This document shows positions 53,126 through 61,304 of a DNA stretch of 64,000 nt, one piece after another; position 1 is the first letter of the stretch, and the number at the start of each line of letters is the position of its first letter. Location of the stretch: positions 3,100,001 to 3,164,000 of the forward strand of contig NZ_AP025592.1 of NCBI RefSeq assembly GCF_023169965.1, given 5' to 3'. The notes beneath the pieces were generated by a model, which saw only the letters and a list, made by a program, of their open reading frames with translations, searched no databases and was not told the origin of the DNA. A program made the position numbers and the translations under genes. The DNA comes from Anaeromyxobacter paludicola (lineage in GTDB: Bacteria; Myxococcota; Myxococcia; Myxococcales; Anaeromyxobacteraceae).

Positions 53126-54256
53126 CTAGTAGATGGGCCGGTACACCGTCCGGTAGACGATGTCGTACGCCTGCCAGATGCTCTGGACGGTGGGCATGAG
53201 CCCCTGCAGCGAGCGGTTCCAGCGGGCCACGCCGGAGGTCTGCACGAACACCACGTCCCGCGGTCGGAGCGGGAAGTTCACCGCGAGGAGCATGGCGTCG
53301 GCCTGGCTGGCGTCGAGCCGGTAGATCTGCGGCGCCTCGTAGCTGCCGCGCAGGACGAAGATCTGCGCCGGGTCGGCGGCGAGCGGGTCGAGCCAGCCGA
53401 CGTCGGACAGCGCCTCGGCGAGCGACATGCGCGCCTTCTGCATCTGCCGCGTCTGCGGCTGGCGCACCTCGCCGAGGACGAAGACCTTGTTGGCGCTCCG
53501 GTCGGGCACGTGGACGGTGTCGTCCGGCGCGAGCAGCCAGTTCTGCGTCTGGTCGCCCTCCTCGTAGAACCGCTGGAGGTCGAGGACGTAGGTCTTGCCG
53601 GCGCGGCTCAGCGTCACCTCGCGCAGGTCGGCCTCCGGGCCGGTCCCCTTGGCGGCGGCGATGGCGTCGGAGACGCGCAGCGGCACGTCGGCGATCGGAT
53701 AGGTGCCGCTCTGCAGCACCTCGCCCGTCACCTGGAAGCGCTTGCCGCGGTAGGTGGCGACCAGGATCTGGACCTGCGGGCGGCGCACGTACACGGCGAG
53801 CCGGTCGGTGAGGTCGCGCCGGGCCTCGTCGAGCGTGTGGCCGGCGACCTGGAAGCGGCCCACGTGCGGGAAGAAGATGTAGCCGTCGGGCGAGACGGTG
53901 TAGCCGGTCTGGTCCACCGACCGGATCTCGCCGGCCGGGATGGTGAGCTCCGGGTGCTCGTAGACGATGATGGTGAGGACGTCGTACGGCGCGATCCGGT
54001 AGTCGTAGCCGGGCGCGCCGGGGCGGGGCGCGAGCGGATCGGCCGGCGCCGGGACCTCGCGGCCGGTGGCGGCGATCTGCTCCGAGACCAGCTTCGCGTC
54101 GATGAGCTGCACCTTGAACGCGGCCGGCGCGGGCGGCGGCGGCTGGCCCTCCCCGCGCCCCTCCAGCGCCCCCTCGTCCATCTTGGTGGTGGGGAGGAGC
54201 ACGCAGCCGGCGAGCGGCACGGCGAGGGCGGCGACGAGGGCGAGGCGCGGAGTCAT
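53126..54256 (-). CDS. wza: Outer-membrane polysaccharide export lipoprotein (Wza)
   Basis: A 376-residue lipoprotein (lipobox 'LAVPLAGC', Cys18). The Poly_export domain is 'YDYRIAPYDVLTIIVYEHPELTIPAGEI' and 'GYTVSPDGYIFFPHVGRFQVAG'; SLBB-like domains follow ('FQVTGEVLQSGTYPIADVPLRVSDAIAAAKG', 'VFVLGEVRQPQTRQM'). An amphipathic C-terminal helix ('SLQGLMPTVQSIWQAYDIVYRTVYR') should form the pore through the outer membrane. It works with Wzc as the export channel. The ATG overlaps the phosphatase stop by 4 bases. Confidence 0.95.
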   Translation of the reverse strand: MTPRLALVAALAVPLAGCVLLPTTKMDEGALEGRGEGQPPPPAPAAFKVQLIDAKLVSEQIAATGREVPAPADPLAPRPGAPGYDYRIAPYDVLTIIVYEHPELTIPAGEIRSVDQTGYTVSPDGYIFFPHVGRFQVAGHTLDEARRDLTDRLAVYVRRPQVQILVATYRGKRFQVTGEVLQSGTYPIADVPLRVSDAIAAAKGTGPEADLREVTLSRAGKTYVLDLQRFYEEGDQTQNWLLAPDDTVHVPDRSANKVFVLGEVRQPQTRQMQKARMSLAEALSDVGWLDPLAADPAQIFVLRGSYEAPQIYRLDASQADAMLLAVNFPLRPRDVVFVQTSGVARWNRSLQGLMPTVQSIWQAYDIVYRTVYRPIY

Positions 54257-54693
54257 AAGACGCGGGCGAAGTCAGCAATACCACGGTCGATGAGCCGCAG
54301 CGCCTCCTCGAAATGGGCGCGTGACCCTCCGTACGGGTCGGGCACGTCGAACTTCCCGAACCGCCCGAGCCGCTGCACCCGGCCGCGCGCGGTGGGGCAG
54401 AGCTTCTCGACCGCCCGCTGCTGCTCCTCGTCCATCACCAGCACGAGGTCGGAGCCGGTGACGAGGGACGAGGTGAGCTGGCGGGCGCGGTGCTGCGAGA
54501 GGTCGATCCCGCGCTCGGCCAGGAGCGCCTGCGCGAGCGGGTCGGCGGGCCGGCCCACCAGGGCGGCGAGCCCGGCCGACTGGACCCGCACGCCCGGCTT
54601 CCCGGCGGCCTCGAGGTGCGCGCGCAGGAGCGCCTCCGCCATGGGGCTGCGGCAGATGTTGCCGATGCAGACGGTGAGGAGGCGGGTGAACAT
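54253..54693 (-). CDS. wzb: Low-molecular-weight protein-tyrosine phosphatase (Wzb)
   Basis: A 146-residue phosphatase. The P-loop CIGNICRS (Cys9 to Ser16, C-x5-R-S) and 'VPDPYGGS' with the acid Asp are present. 'AGLAALVGRPADPLAQALLAERGIDLSQHRARQL' is typical of Wzb/Etp. It removes phosphate from the tyrosine tail of the Wzc-type kinase and so switches export and polymerisation. It lies between the second flippase (12 bases) and wza (4-base overlap). Confidence 0.95.
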   Translation of the reverse strand: MFTRLLTVCIGNICRSPMAEALLRAHLEAAGKPGVRVQSAGLAALVGRPADPLAQALLAERGIDLSQHRARQLTSSLVTGSDLVLVMDEEQQRAVEKLCPTARGRVQRLGRFGKFDVPDPYGGSRAHFEEALRLIDRGIADFARVL

Positions 54694-54705
54694 GGGGCGG
54701 CGCCA

Positions 54706-56190
54706 TTATCGCACGGCGCCGCCCCGGAACCTGCTCCAGAGGGCGCGCACGCGCTCGCGGTCCACCGCCACCACCACCGCGAGGTAGACCGCGCCGGCGA
54801 GGAGGCTCGCGGCCGCCGCCCCGGCCAGCCCCTCCGGGCCGTGGCCGCGCAGCCGGGCCGCCGCCTCGACCGCCGCCCAGGCCACGCCCAGCGCCCCGAG
54901 CGGCGCCGCCATCTGCCGGAAGAAGCGGAACGGGCCGAGCTCGGCGCGCAGCCAGCGGCGCAGGAGCAGCGTGCCGGCCCAGAGCAGGAGCCCGGTCATT
55001 CCGACGCCCACCACCCCGAAGGCTCGAGTGAGGCCGACGATGAGCGCCCACGAGGCGACCAGCACGCCGAGGTTGATGCGCGAGATGAGGTGCGCCTTCC
55101 CGAGGCCGTTCGCGACGGCGTACATGGGCCCGGGGAGCGCCCCGAAGGCGACGTTGCCGGCGAGGAGCCAGCCGGCGAGCGGCAGCATCGGCTCCCACTG
55201 CGGGCCGAGCACCCCGACCACCAGCGCCCGCGGGAAGAGCACGAGGGGCAGGTAGCAGAGGGTGGCGAGGAGCGCGCTCGCGTGCACGGCGTCCTCGGCG
55301 AAGCGGCGCACCTGCTCCCGGTCGGCCTGGATGCGCGCCACGTAGGGGAACATGGTGCGCTGCTGGACCGCGGAGATAATCGCGAGCGGCAGGCCGCAGA
55401 CGAACCAGGCCCGCTCCACCAGGCCGGCCGCGGCGAGGCCGAGCACCGGCACGATGTAGAGCGGCACCACCGCCACCCGCGCCAGGTTGATGAGCTGCGC
55501 CGACTGGAAGTGGAGGCCGAAGCGGACGCCGCGCGCGAGCTCCTCGTCCCAGCCGACCGGGCCGCGCGGGAGCCGGAACCGGCCGATCGCCGCGGCGGCG
55601 GAGGCGCCGGCGACGGCCCGCGCGAGCTGCGCCAGGACCACGCTCCAGGCCCCGGCGCCGCGCGCCGCGGCGGCGACGGCCACCGCCGCGTAGACCGCCT
55701 CCTCGAGGATCTCGACCCGGACCACGCGGTCCAGCCGCAGCCCGCGCTCGAGCCGCAGGAGCGACATCCCGCGGACCACGAGGAGTGGCAGGGAGAGCGC
55801 GGCCGCCGCCACCATCCACCCGAGCCGCTGGCCCGGCGCGAGGGCGAACGCCACGCCGGCCCCGACCGCGCAAAGGAGGACGATGGCGCCGGCGAGCCGG
55901 AGCTGCAGGCCGGTGACGCGGGCGAGGTCGCGGTCGGTGACCTCCTCCGGCCGCTGCACGAGGTAGACGCCGAGGCCGCCGTCGGCGAGGAGGAGCGCGA
56001 GCTGCGTCACCACAGAGATGACCGCCACGCGCCCGAACTCGGCGGGGGAGAGGAAGCGGGTGAGGACCAGGCTCGAGCCGAGCCCGAGCGCCATCACCGC
56101 GAGCTGGCGGGCGCCGTAGCTCAGCACCGAGGCGCGGAACCGGCCGGAGAGCCCGGTGTCCGGGGCGGCGGGGTCAGCGGGCTGCGCCAT
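54706..56190 (-). CDS. Second oligosaccharide flippase (PST family)
   Basis: A 494-residue polytopic protein with about fourteen helices: 'SYGARQLAVMALGLGSSLVLTRFLSPAEFGRVAVISVV' and 'LLLADGGLGVYLVQRPEEVTDRDL' are typical of the lipopolysaccharide-biosynthesis PST group (WzxC/colanic-type), distinct from the flippase at 46.7 kb. It overlaps the next transferase by 17 bases. Two flippases in one locus suggest two different lipid-linked products. Confidence 0.9.
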   Translation of the reverse strand: MAQPADPAAPDTGLSGRFRASVLSYGARQLAVMALGLGSSLVLTRFLSPAEFGRVAVISVVTQLALLLADGGLGVYLVQRPEEVTDRDLARVTGLQLRLAGAIVLLCAVGAGVAFALAPGQRLGWMVAAAALSLPLLVVRGMSLLRLERGLRLDRVVRVEILEEAVYAAVAVAAAARGAGAWSVVLAQLARAVAGASAAAAIGRFRLPRGPVGWDEELARGVRFGLHFQSAQLINLARVAVVPLYIVPVLGLAAAGLVERAWFVCGLPLAIISAVQQRTMFPYVARIQADREQVRRFAEDAVHASALLATLCYLPLVLFPRALVVGVLGPQWEPMLPLAGWLLAGNVAFGALPGPMYAVANGLGKAHLISRINLGVLVASWALIVGLTRAFGVVGVGMTGLLLWAGTLLLRRWLRAELGPFRFFRQMAAPLGALGVAWAAVEAAARLRGHGPEGLAGAAAASLLAGAVYLAVVVAVDRERVRALWSRFRGGAVR

Positions 56191-57058
56191 GGTCCGGCCC
56201 GTCGCCGGGCTCCCGGGTGAGCTCGTCCCAGAGGTCGGCGTTCCGCCGCCGCGAGTCCTCCAGGCCGGCGCCGGTGCGCAGCTCCCAGCCGGCCCAGGCC
56301 ACGAGGGCGTGCATCACCAGCCGCGCCCAGGTCTCGCGCAGCGCGAGCCCCGACCAGCCCCGCGGCCCCTGCCGGGCGAGCTGGATCAGCTCGATGGCCG
56401 AGAGCTTCAGGAGGCCGCCCAGCTGGAGGGGCCTCCCGCGCTCCGCCCGGTGGCGCGCCTCGACCGCAGCGTAGGCGACGTGCTTGCGGGTGAGCGACAC
56501 CGCGTCCACGTCGCGCAGGTGGGTGATGACGTAGCCCGGCTCGGGCGGGAGGGCGAGGAGCCGCGCCGGGTCGCGCGGGCGGAACGGGGCGTGGATCTCG
56601 ATGGCGTCGTAGTCGAGCCCGCGCCGGTCGAAGAAGCGCTCCACCCGCGGGGCGTCGCCCCAGAGCGTGAGGAGCCGGCCGGAGGTGTAGACCCGCCGCA
56701 CCGTGGAGACGACGTCGGCGCCGCCGGTCCGGGCCACCTCGTCGTAGCGGGCGAGGAGCCGGGCGGGCAGCAGCTCCGAGCAGGACGGCACCGCGAAGTG
56801 CTCCGTCTCGAGGAGGCCCGCCACCTGCCGGAACCACTCCGGCGTCTGCGTCGTGCCGGCGTTCCGGAGCCGGATCACGCGGGCGCCGCACCCGCGGGCC
56901 AGCTCGGCGCTCCCGTCGGTGCTCTCGTCGTCCACCACCACCACCGGGGCGAAGCGCTGGTAATAGCGGAGCACGCGCTCGAGCCGCGCCGCCTCCTCGT
57001 GCACCGGGAGCACCACCGTGAACGAGCGGTACCGCGGGGCGGGCGGGGCCCCGCTCAT
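56174..57058 (-). CDS. Glycosyltransferase family 2-like protein
   Basis: A 294-residue enzyme: 'FTVVLPVHEEAARLERVLRYY' and 'APVVVVDDESTDGSAELARG' are GT-A nucleotide-binding motifs. The DxD segment is not classic; 'FAVPSCSELLPARLLARYDEVA' and 'ILRLRNAGTTQTPEW'-type parts differ from housekeeping transferases. The C-terminus has a short amphipathic helix ('MHALVAWAGWEL'). The ATG overlaps the FkbM stop by 4 bases. Probably adds a sugar for the second polymer or for a modification. Confidence 0.82.
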   Translation of the reverse strand: MSGAPPAPRYRSFTVVLPVHEEAARLERVLRYYQRFAPVVVVDDESTDGSAELARGCGARVIRLRNAGTTQTPEWFRQVAGLLETEHFAVPSCSELLPARLLARYDEVARTGGADVVSTVRRVYTSGRLLTLWGDAPRVERFFDRRGLDYDAIEIHAPFRPRDPARLLALPPEPGYVITHLRDVDAVSLTRKHVAYAAVEARHRAERGRPLQLGGLLKLSAIELIQLARQGPRGWSGLALRETWARLVMHALVAWAGWELRTGAGLEDSRRRNADLWDELTREPGDGPDHGAAR

Positions 57059-57795
57059 CGCCCGTCCCCCTCCCGGCGGAAGAAGATCGCGTCCACCTGC
57101 AGGAGCCGGCCGCTCGCCGGGTGGGAGTGCCCCGGCTCGATCGACCAGGGCTCGAAGCCAGCCCGGTCGAGGAGGGCGAGGAGCTCCGGGAAGAGCGCCT
57201 CCCCGGCGTAGAGCGGCGTGAGCGACGCCTCGAGCTGCACCCCCGCCAGCTCCTGGAGCGCGGCCCCGGCGCCCGCGAGGATGCGCCGCTCGAACCCCTG
57301 CGCGTCGAGCTTGAGGTAGACCCGCTCGCCGGGCCGACGGCGGCGCGGCAGCTCCTCGGAGAGCGTCGAGACCCGCACCTCCTCGGTGCCGACGTAGGCC
57401 GCCTCCGGCGCGCTCTCGAGGTGGAGCGGCAGCATGTCGAGGAGCGAGCTGCTGGCCGAGTTGCCGGCCACGTGCAGGGTGGCCTGACCGGGCGCGTCGC
57501 CGAGCGCGAGCTGCGCCGTCTCCCAGCCCGGATCGCCGGCGGCGGCGCGGGCGAGCTTGCGGTACGGCGCCGAGAGCGGCTCGTAGGAGACCAGCCGGCC
57601 GCGGTAGCCGTAGAGGCGCAGCTCCTGCCCGTACTGCCCCGCGTTGGCGCCGACGTCGAGCACGAGGTCGATGCGGCGGTCGGCGAGGAGCTGCATGCGC
57701 CGGGCGAGCGGGTGCGAGCGGCGGTGGAAGCGGACGACATCGAGCCCGGTGCGGCGGACGGCGCGGCGGAGCCGGGGGAGGAGGGGCGCGCTCAC
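57055..57795 (-). CDS. FkbM-family methyltransferase
   Basis: A 246-residue protein. The family hallmark 'RIDLVLDVGANAGQYGQELRLYGYRGRLVSYEP' lies at about residues 41-75, and 'YLKLDAQGFERRILAGAG' is typical too. It transfers a methyl group from SAM, probably to a sugar hydroxyl. The start is GTG 57795 ('GTGAGCGCGCCC'), 29 bases after the upstream transferase; no ATG is near. It is coupled to the GT2 gene by a 4-base overlap. Confidence 0.88.
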   Translation of the reverse strand: MSAPLLPRLRRAVRRTGLDVVRFHRRSHPLARRMQLLADRRIDLVLDVGANAGQYGQELRLYGYRGRLVSYEPLSAPYRKLARAAAGDPGWETAQLALGDAPGQATLHVAGNSASSSLLDMLPLHLESAPEAAYVGTEEVRVSTLSEELPRRRRPGERVYLKLDAQGFERRILAGAGAALQELAGVQLEASLTPLYAGEALFPELLALLDRAGFEPWSIEPGHSHPASGRLLQVDAIFFRREGDGR

Positions 57796-57824
57796 GGGAG
57801 TCAGCTTAGCATCGCGGCGCCGGT

Positions 57825-58607
57825 TCACGCGCCGCGCCAGAGCCCGGACCGGACCGCGACCCGGTACAGCCGGAGCGAGGCGATCCCGGCCTCCAGCCGC
57901 AGCCGCTCGAGGGGCGAGAGCCGGAGCCCCCGCGCGAAGGCGCGCTTCAGCGCCACCGCCTCGGCGATCTGCGTGCCCATGGCGGCCACCGACTTGGCGC
58001 CGGCGTGGAAGGTCATGCGGGCCACGGTGAACGGGAGCCGCTCCACCTTGCGGGCGCGGGCGAAGAGGCGGAGCCAGAGGTCGTAGTCGAGGGCGTAGTG
58101 CAGGTCCTCCCGCAGCCCGCCCGCCTCGAGGAACAGCGCGCGGCGGAAGAAGGTGGCGGGCTGGGAGGGGCCGGTCGGGGCGAGGAGCACGTCGCGGGCG
58201 GTGGCGACCTCGCGGCGGGCGAAGGGCCGGATGGGACGGCCCTCCACGTCCACCACCAGCGCCTCCCCGTAGGCGAGGTCGAGCGCCGGATCGCGCTCGA
58301 AGGCCGCCAGCGCCCGGGCGACCACGCCGGGGCCGTCGTAGCAGTCGTCCGAGTTGATCCAGGCGACGACCTCGCCGCGCGCCTCCCGGATCCCCTCGTT
58401 CACCGCCTGCGCCTGCCCCGAGTCGCGCTTCGAGACCCAACGGACGCGGTCGCCGTAGCTCGCCAGGATCTCCTGCGTGCCGTCGGTGGAGAGCCCGTCG
58501 CGCACCAGCACCTCGGCGTCGGCGATCCCCTGCGCCAGGCAGGAGTCGAGGCAGCGGCGCAGGAAGGGGGCCTGGTTCCGGGTCGGGACGACGAAGGAGA
58601 CGCGCAT
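57825..58607 (-). CDS. Glycosyltransferase family 2
   Basis: A 260-residue GT-A enzyme: 'MRVSFVVPTRNQAPFLRRCLDSCL', 'EVLVRDGLSTDGTQEIL', 'VSKRDSGQAQAVNEGIREARGEVVAWINSDD' (with the D-D donor motif) and 'EDLHYALDYDLWLRLF' (acceptor base region). It is the first gene of the minus-strand operon that ends with wza. The starts of this gene and the divergent transferase are only 36 bases apart, so their promoters overlap. Confidence 0.94.
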   Translation of the reverse strand: MRVSFVVPTRNQAPFLRRCLDSCLAQGIADAEVLVRDGLSTDGTQEILASYGDRVRWVSKRDSGQAQAVNEGIREARGEVVAWINSDDCYDGPGVVARALAAFERDPALDLAYGEALVVDVEGRPIRPFARREVATARDVLLAPTGPSQPATFFRRALFLEAGGLREDLHYALDYDLWLRLFARARKVERLPFTVARMTFHAGAKSVAAMGTQIAEAVALKRAFARGLRLSPLERLRLEAGIASLRLYRVAVRSGLWRGA

Positions 58608-58643
58608 CTCTGTTGTCCGCGCATCCTAGTGTAGTCTCGCCCC

Positions 58644-59807
58644 GTGCGCGTCCTTCACGTCGTCGGCTGCTACCCCCCGGCGCTGGAGTGGGGCGGCCCG
58701 CCGCCGGCGGTGGCCGGGTACGCGCGGGCGCTCCGGGCGGCCGGGGTGGAGGCGGAGGTCTTCGCGACCACCGCGCGCGCCTCGGCGGACCTCCCGCCCG
58801 TCGCGGCCGGGTCCCGCGTGCAGGACGGCGTGCCGGTCACCTTCTTCCCGGCCTGGGGCCGCTCCCGCGCCTTCTTCTCGCCGGCGCTCGGCGCGGCCCT
58901 CCTGCGCCGGGCGGGCGAGTTCGACCTCGTCCACGCCCACATGATGTGGGCCTTCCCCGGCATCGCCGCCGCGCGCGCGGCGGAGCGGGCGAAGGTGCCC
59001 TACGTGCTCACGCCGCACGGCTCGCTCGACCCGTGGGCCCTCCGGCAGCGCCGGCTCGAGAAGCGGCTCTTCCTCGCGCTCCTCGAGGGCCGCACCCTGC
59101 GCCGCGCCGCGGCCGTCCACTTCACCGCCGAGGCCGAGCGCGCGGCGGCGCCGGCCTGGGCGCGCGCCCTCCCCTCCTTCGTGGTCGGCAACACCGTCGA
59201 TCCGGCGCCCTTCGCCGCGGTGGGCGAGGAGGCGGTCCGGGCGGCGAGCCGCGACGTGCTGGTGCTCGGGCGCATCCACCCGATGAAGGGGCTCGACCTG
59301 CTCGTCCCGGCCTTCCGCCAGGTCCTGGCGCGCGAGCCGGGGGCGCGGCTGGTGGTCGCCGGGCCGGACGAGGCGGGCCACCAGGCGGAGGTGGAGGCCC
59401 TCTGCGCCCGGGCCGGGATCGCGGCGCGGGTGACCTTCACCGGGCTCCTGGACGCCGCCGGCCGGGCCCGGGCGCTCGCTCGGGCGGCGCTCCTCGCCGC
59501 CCCCTCCTACCGCGAGAACTTCGGGATGGCGGTGGCCGAGGCGATGGCGGCGGGGCTGCCGGTGGTGGTCTCGGACAAGGTGAACATCGCCGGGGAGATC
59601 GCGGCCGCCGGCGCGGGCGCGGTGGTCCCCTGCGATCCGGCGCCGCTCGCCGAGGCCCTGGCCGGGCTGCTCGGCGATCCGGCGCGCCGGGCGGCGATGG
59701 GGGCCCGGGGCCGGGCGCTGGTGCGCGCGCGCTGGGCGCCCGCTCCGGTCGGCGCGGCGCTCCGGCGCGCCTACGAGGCGGTGATCGCCGGGCGCTTTTC
59801 GGGGTAG
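58644..59807 (+). CDS. Glycosyltransferase family 4
   Basis: A 387-residue GT4 enzyme from GTG 58644: 'MRVLHVVGCYPPALEWGGPPPAVAGYARAL', 'YVLTPHGSLDPWALRQRRLEKRLF', 'LVLGRIHPMKGLDLLVPAF' and 'PSYRENFGMAVAEAMAAGLPVVVS' (E-x7-E). Close relative of the enzyme at 38.8 kb. It is followed 11 bases later by the GT2/methyltransferase fusion, so the two form a small plus-strand operon. Confidence 0.93.
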   Translation: MRVLHVVGCYPPALEWGGPPPAVAGYARALRAAGVEAEVFATTARASADLPPVAAGSRVQDGVPVTFFPAWGRSRAFFSPALGAALLRRAGEFDLVHAHMMWAFPGIAAARAAERAKVPYVLTPHGSLDPWALRQRRLEKRLFLALLEGRTLRRAAAVHFTAEAERAAAPAWARALPSFVVGNTVDPAPFAAVGEEAVRAASRDVLVLGRIHPMKGLDLLVPAFRQVLAREPGARLVVAGPDEAGHQAEVEALCARAGIAARVTFTGLLDAAGRARALARAALLAAPSYRENFGMAVAEAMAAGLPVVVSDKVNIAGEIAAAGAGAVVPCDPAPLAEALAGLLGDPARRAAMGARGRALVRARWAPAPVGAALRRAYEAVIAGRFSG

Positions 59808-59818
59808 AACCCTCGCCC

Positions 59819-61252
59819 ATGACGTCGCTCTCGGTCCTCGTCCCCGCCTACAACGAGGAGCACCTCGTCGCCGCCTCCCTCGAGCGCCTGCGCGTGCTCG
59901 AGCAGAGCCCGCACCTCGACCGCGTCGAGGTGATCGTGGTGAACGACTGCTCGCGCGACCGGACCGGCGAGGTGCTGCGCGCCTTCGCGGAGAAGGTGGC
60001 GGCGGAGCCGAAGGGGAAGCTCTCCTGGATCTTCCTCGAGCACCCGGTGAACCAGGGCAAGGGCGCGGCCATCCGCACCGCGCTGGCGCGGGCCTCCTGC
60101 GAGCTCTCGGTCATCCACGACGCCGACCTCGAGTACCACCCGCAGGACCTCCTGCGGATCGTGCGCGTCTTCGTGGAGGAGCAGGCCGACGCGGTGTTCG
60201 GCTCGCGCTTCGCCGGCGCCGAGGCGCGGCGGGTGCTCCACTACCGGCACCAGCTCGGCAACAAGCTCCTCACCTTCCTCACCAACCTCGCGACCGACCT
60301 CAACCTCACCGACATGGAGACCTGCTACAAGGCGGTGAGGACCGCGCTCCTCAAGTCGATCCCGCTCGTCTCCAACGACTTCCGGCTCGAGCCCGAGCTC
60401 TCCATCAAGCTCGCCAAGCGCGGCGCGCGGCTCTTCGAGGTGCCCATCAGCTACTCCGGGCGCACCTACCAGGAGGGCAAGAAGATCAGCTGGCGCGACG
60501 GCGTGAAGGCGCTCGCGGCCATCGCCCGCTTCACCCTCTCCGACAAGATCTACACGGCCGACGCCTACGGCAGCCAGATCCTGGGGCGCCTCTCGCGCGC
60601 CCCGCGCTTCAACGCCTGGATGGCCGACGTGGTGCGGCCGTACTGCGGCGAGCGGGTGCTCGAGATCGGCAGCGGCACCGGCAACATGACGCGCCACCTC
60701 ATCCCGCGCCGGCGCTACGTGGCGAGCGACATCAACCCGCTCTACCTCGAGTCGCTGCGGGCGCTCACCGCCGACAAGCCCTACCTCACCACCCAGTTCA
60801 CCGACGTCACCGACCCGGCGAGCTACCCCCGGCTGCCGGAGGGCTTCGACACCGTCGTCTGCCTCAACGTGGTGGAGCACGTGGACGACGACGCGGGGGC
60901 GCTCCGGAACATCCGCGAGGTGCTCTCCCCGGGCGGGCGGGCGGTGGTGCTGGTGCCGCAGGGGCCCTGGAACATGGGCACCCTCGACGCGGTGCTCGGC
61001 CACAAGCGGCGCTACACCGAGGAGAGCCTCGCCGCGCTCGCCGCGGGGAGCGGCTTCCGGGTGCGGGAGATCGTGAAGTTCAACCGGATCGGCACCCTCG
61101 CCTGGTGGCTCAACGGCAAGGTGCTGCGCCGCCGCACCTTCGGCCTCGGGCAGATCCTGATGCTGAACGCGCTCACGCCGCTCTTCCGCAAGCTCGAGCC
61201 GGTGCTGCCGGTGCCGGCGCTGTCGCTCGTGGCGGTGCTGGAGCGGGAGTGA
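59819..61252 (+). CDS. Fusion of a family 2 glycosyltransferase and a SAM methyltransferase
   Basis: A 477-residue protein. Residues 1-235 are a DPM1/DPG-synthase-like GT2: 'LSVLVPAYNEEHLVAASLERL', 'VIVVNDCSRDRTGEVL', 'NQGKGAAIRTALARA' and 'VIHDADLEYHPQDLLRI' (DxD). Residues about 260-477 are a class I methyltransferase: 'RVLEIGSGTGNMTRHLI', 'YVASDINPLYLESLRAL', 'FDTVVCLNVVEHVDDDAGALRNIREVLSPGG'. Such fusions are known in several bacteria and probably attach and then methylate a sugar or polyprenyl-linked product. The GT2 part could also make a polyprenyl-phosphate sugar. ATG 59819 was chosen as the first residue of the GT2 domain. Confidence 0.92.
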   Translation: MTSLSVLVPAYNEEHLVAASLERLRVLEQSPHLDRVEVIVVNDCSRDRTGEVLRAFAEKVAAEPKGKLSWIFLEHPVNQGKGAAIRTALARASCELSVIHDADLEYHPQDLLRIVRVFVEEQADAVFGSRFAGAEARRVLHYRHQLGNKLLTFLTNLATDLNLTDMETCYKAVRTALLKSIPLVSNDFRLEPELSIKLAKRGARLFEVPISYSGRTYQEGKKISWRDGVKALAAIARFTLSDKIYTADAYGSQILGRLSRAPRFNAWMADVVRPYCGERVLEIGSGTGNMTRHLIPRRRYVASDINPLYLESLRALTADKPYLTTQFTDVTDPASYPRLPEGFDTVVCLNVVEHVDDDAGALRNIREVLSPGGRAVVLVPQGPWNMGTLDAVLGHKRRYTEESLAALAAGSGFRVREIVKFNRIGTLAWWLNGKVLRRRTFGLGQILMLNALTPLFRKLEPVLPVPALSLVAVLERE

Positions 61253-61304
61253 GCCCGGCCGGCGCGCGCGCCGTGATCCGGCCCAGGCTGCGGCGCCCGC
61301 GCGC

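Noticed and set aside
58613-61252. A single 879-residue glycosyltransferase-methyltransferase
   Set aside because: The first 400 codons are an out-of-frame reading of the GT4 gene at 58644; the GT2 domain begins at ATG 59819.
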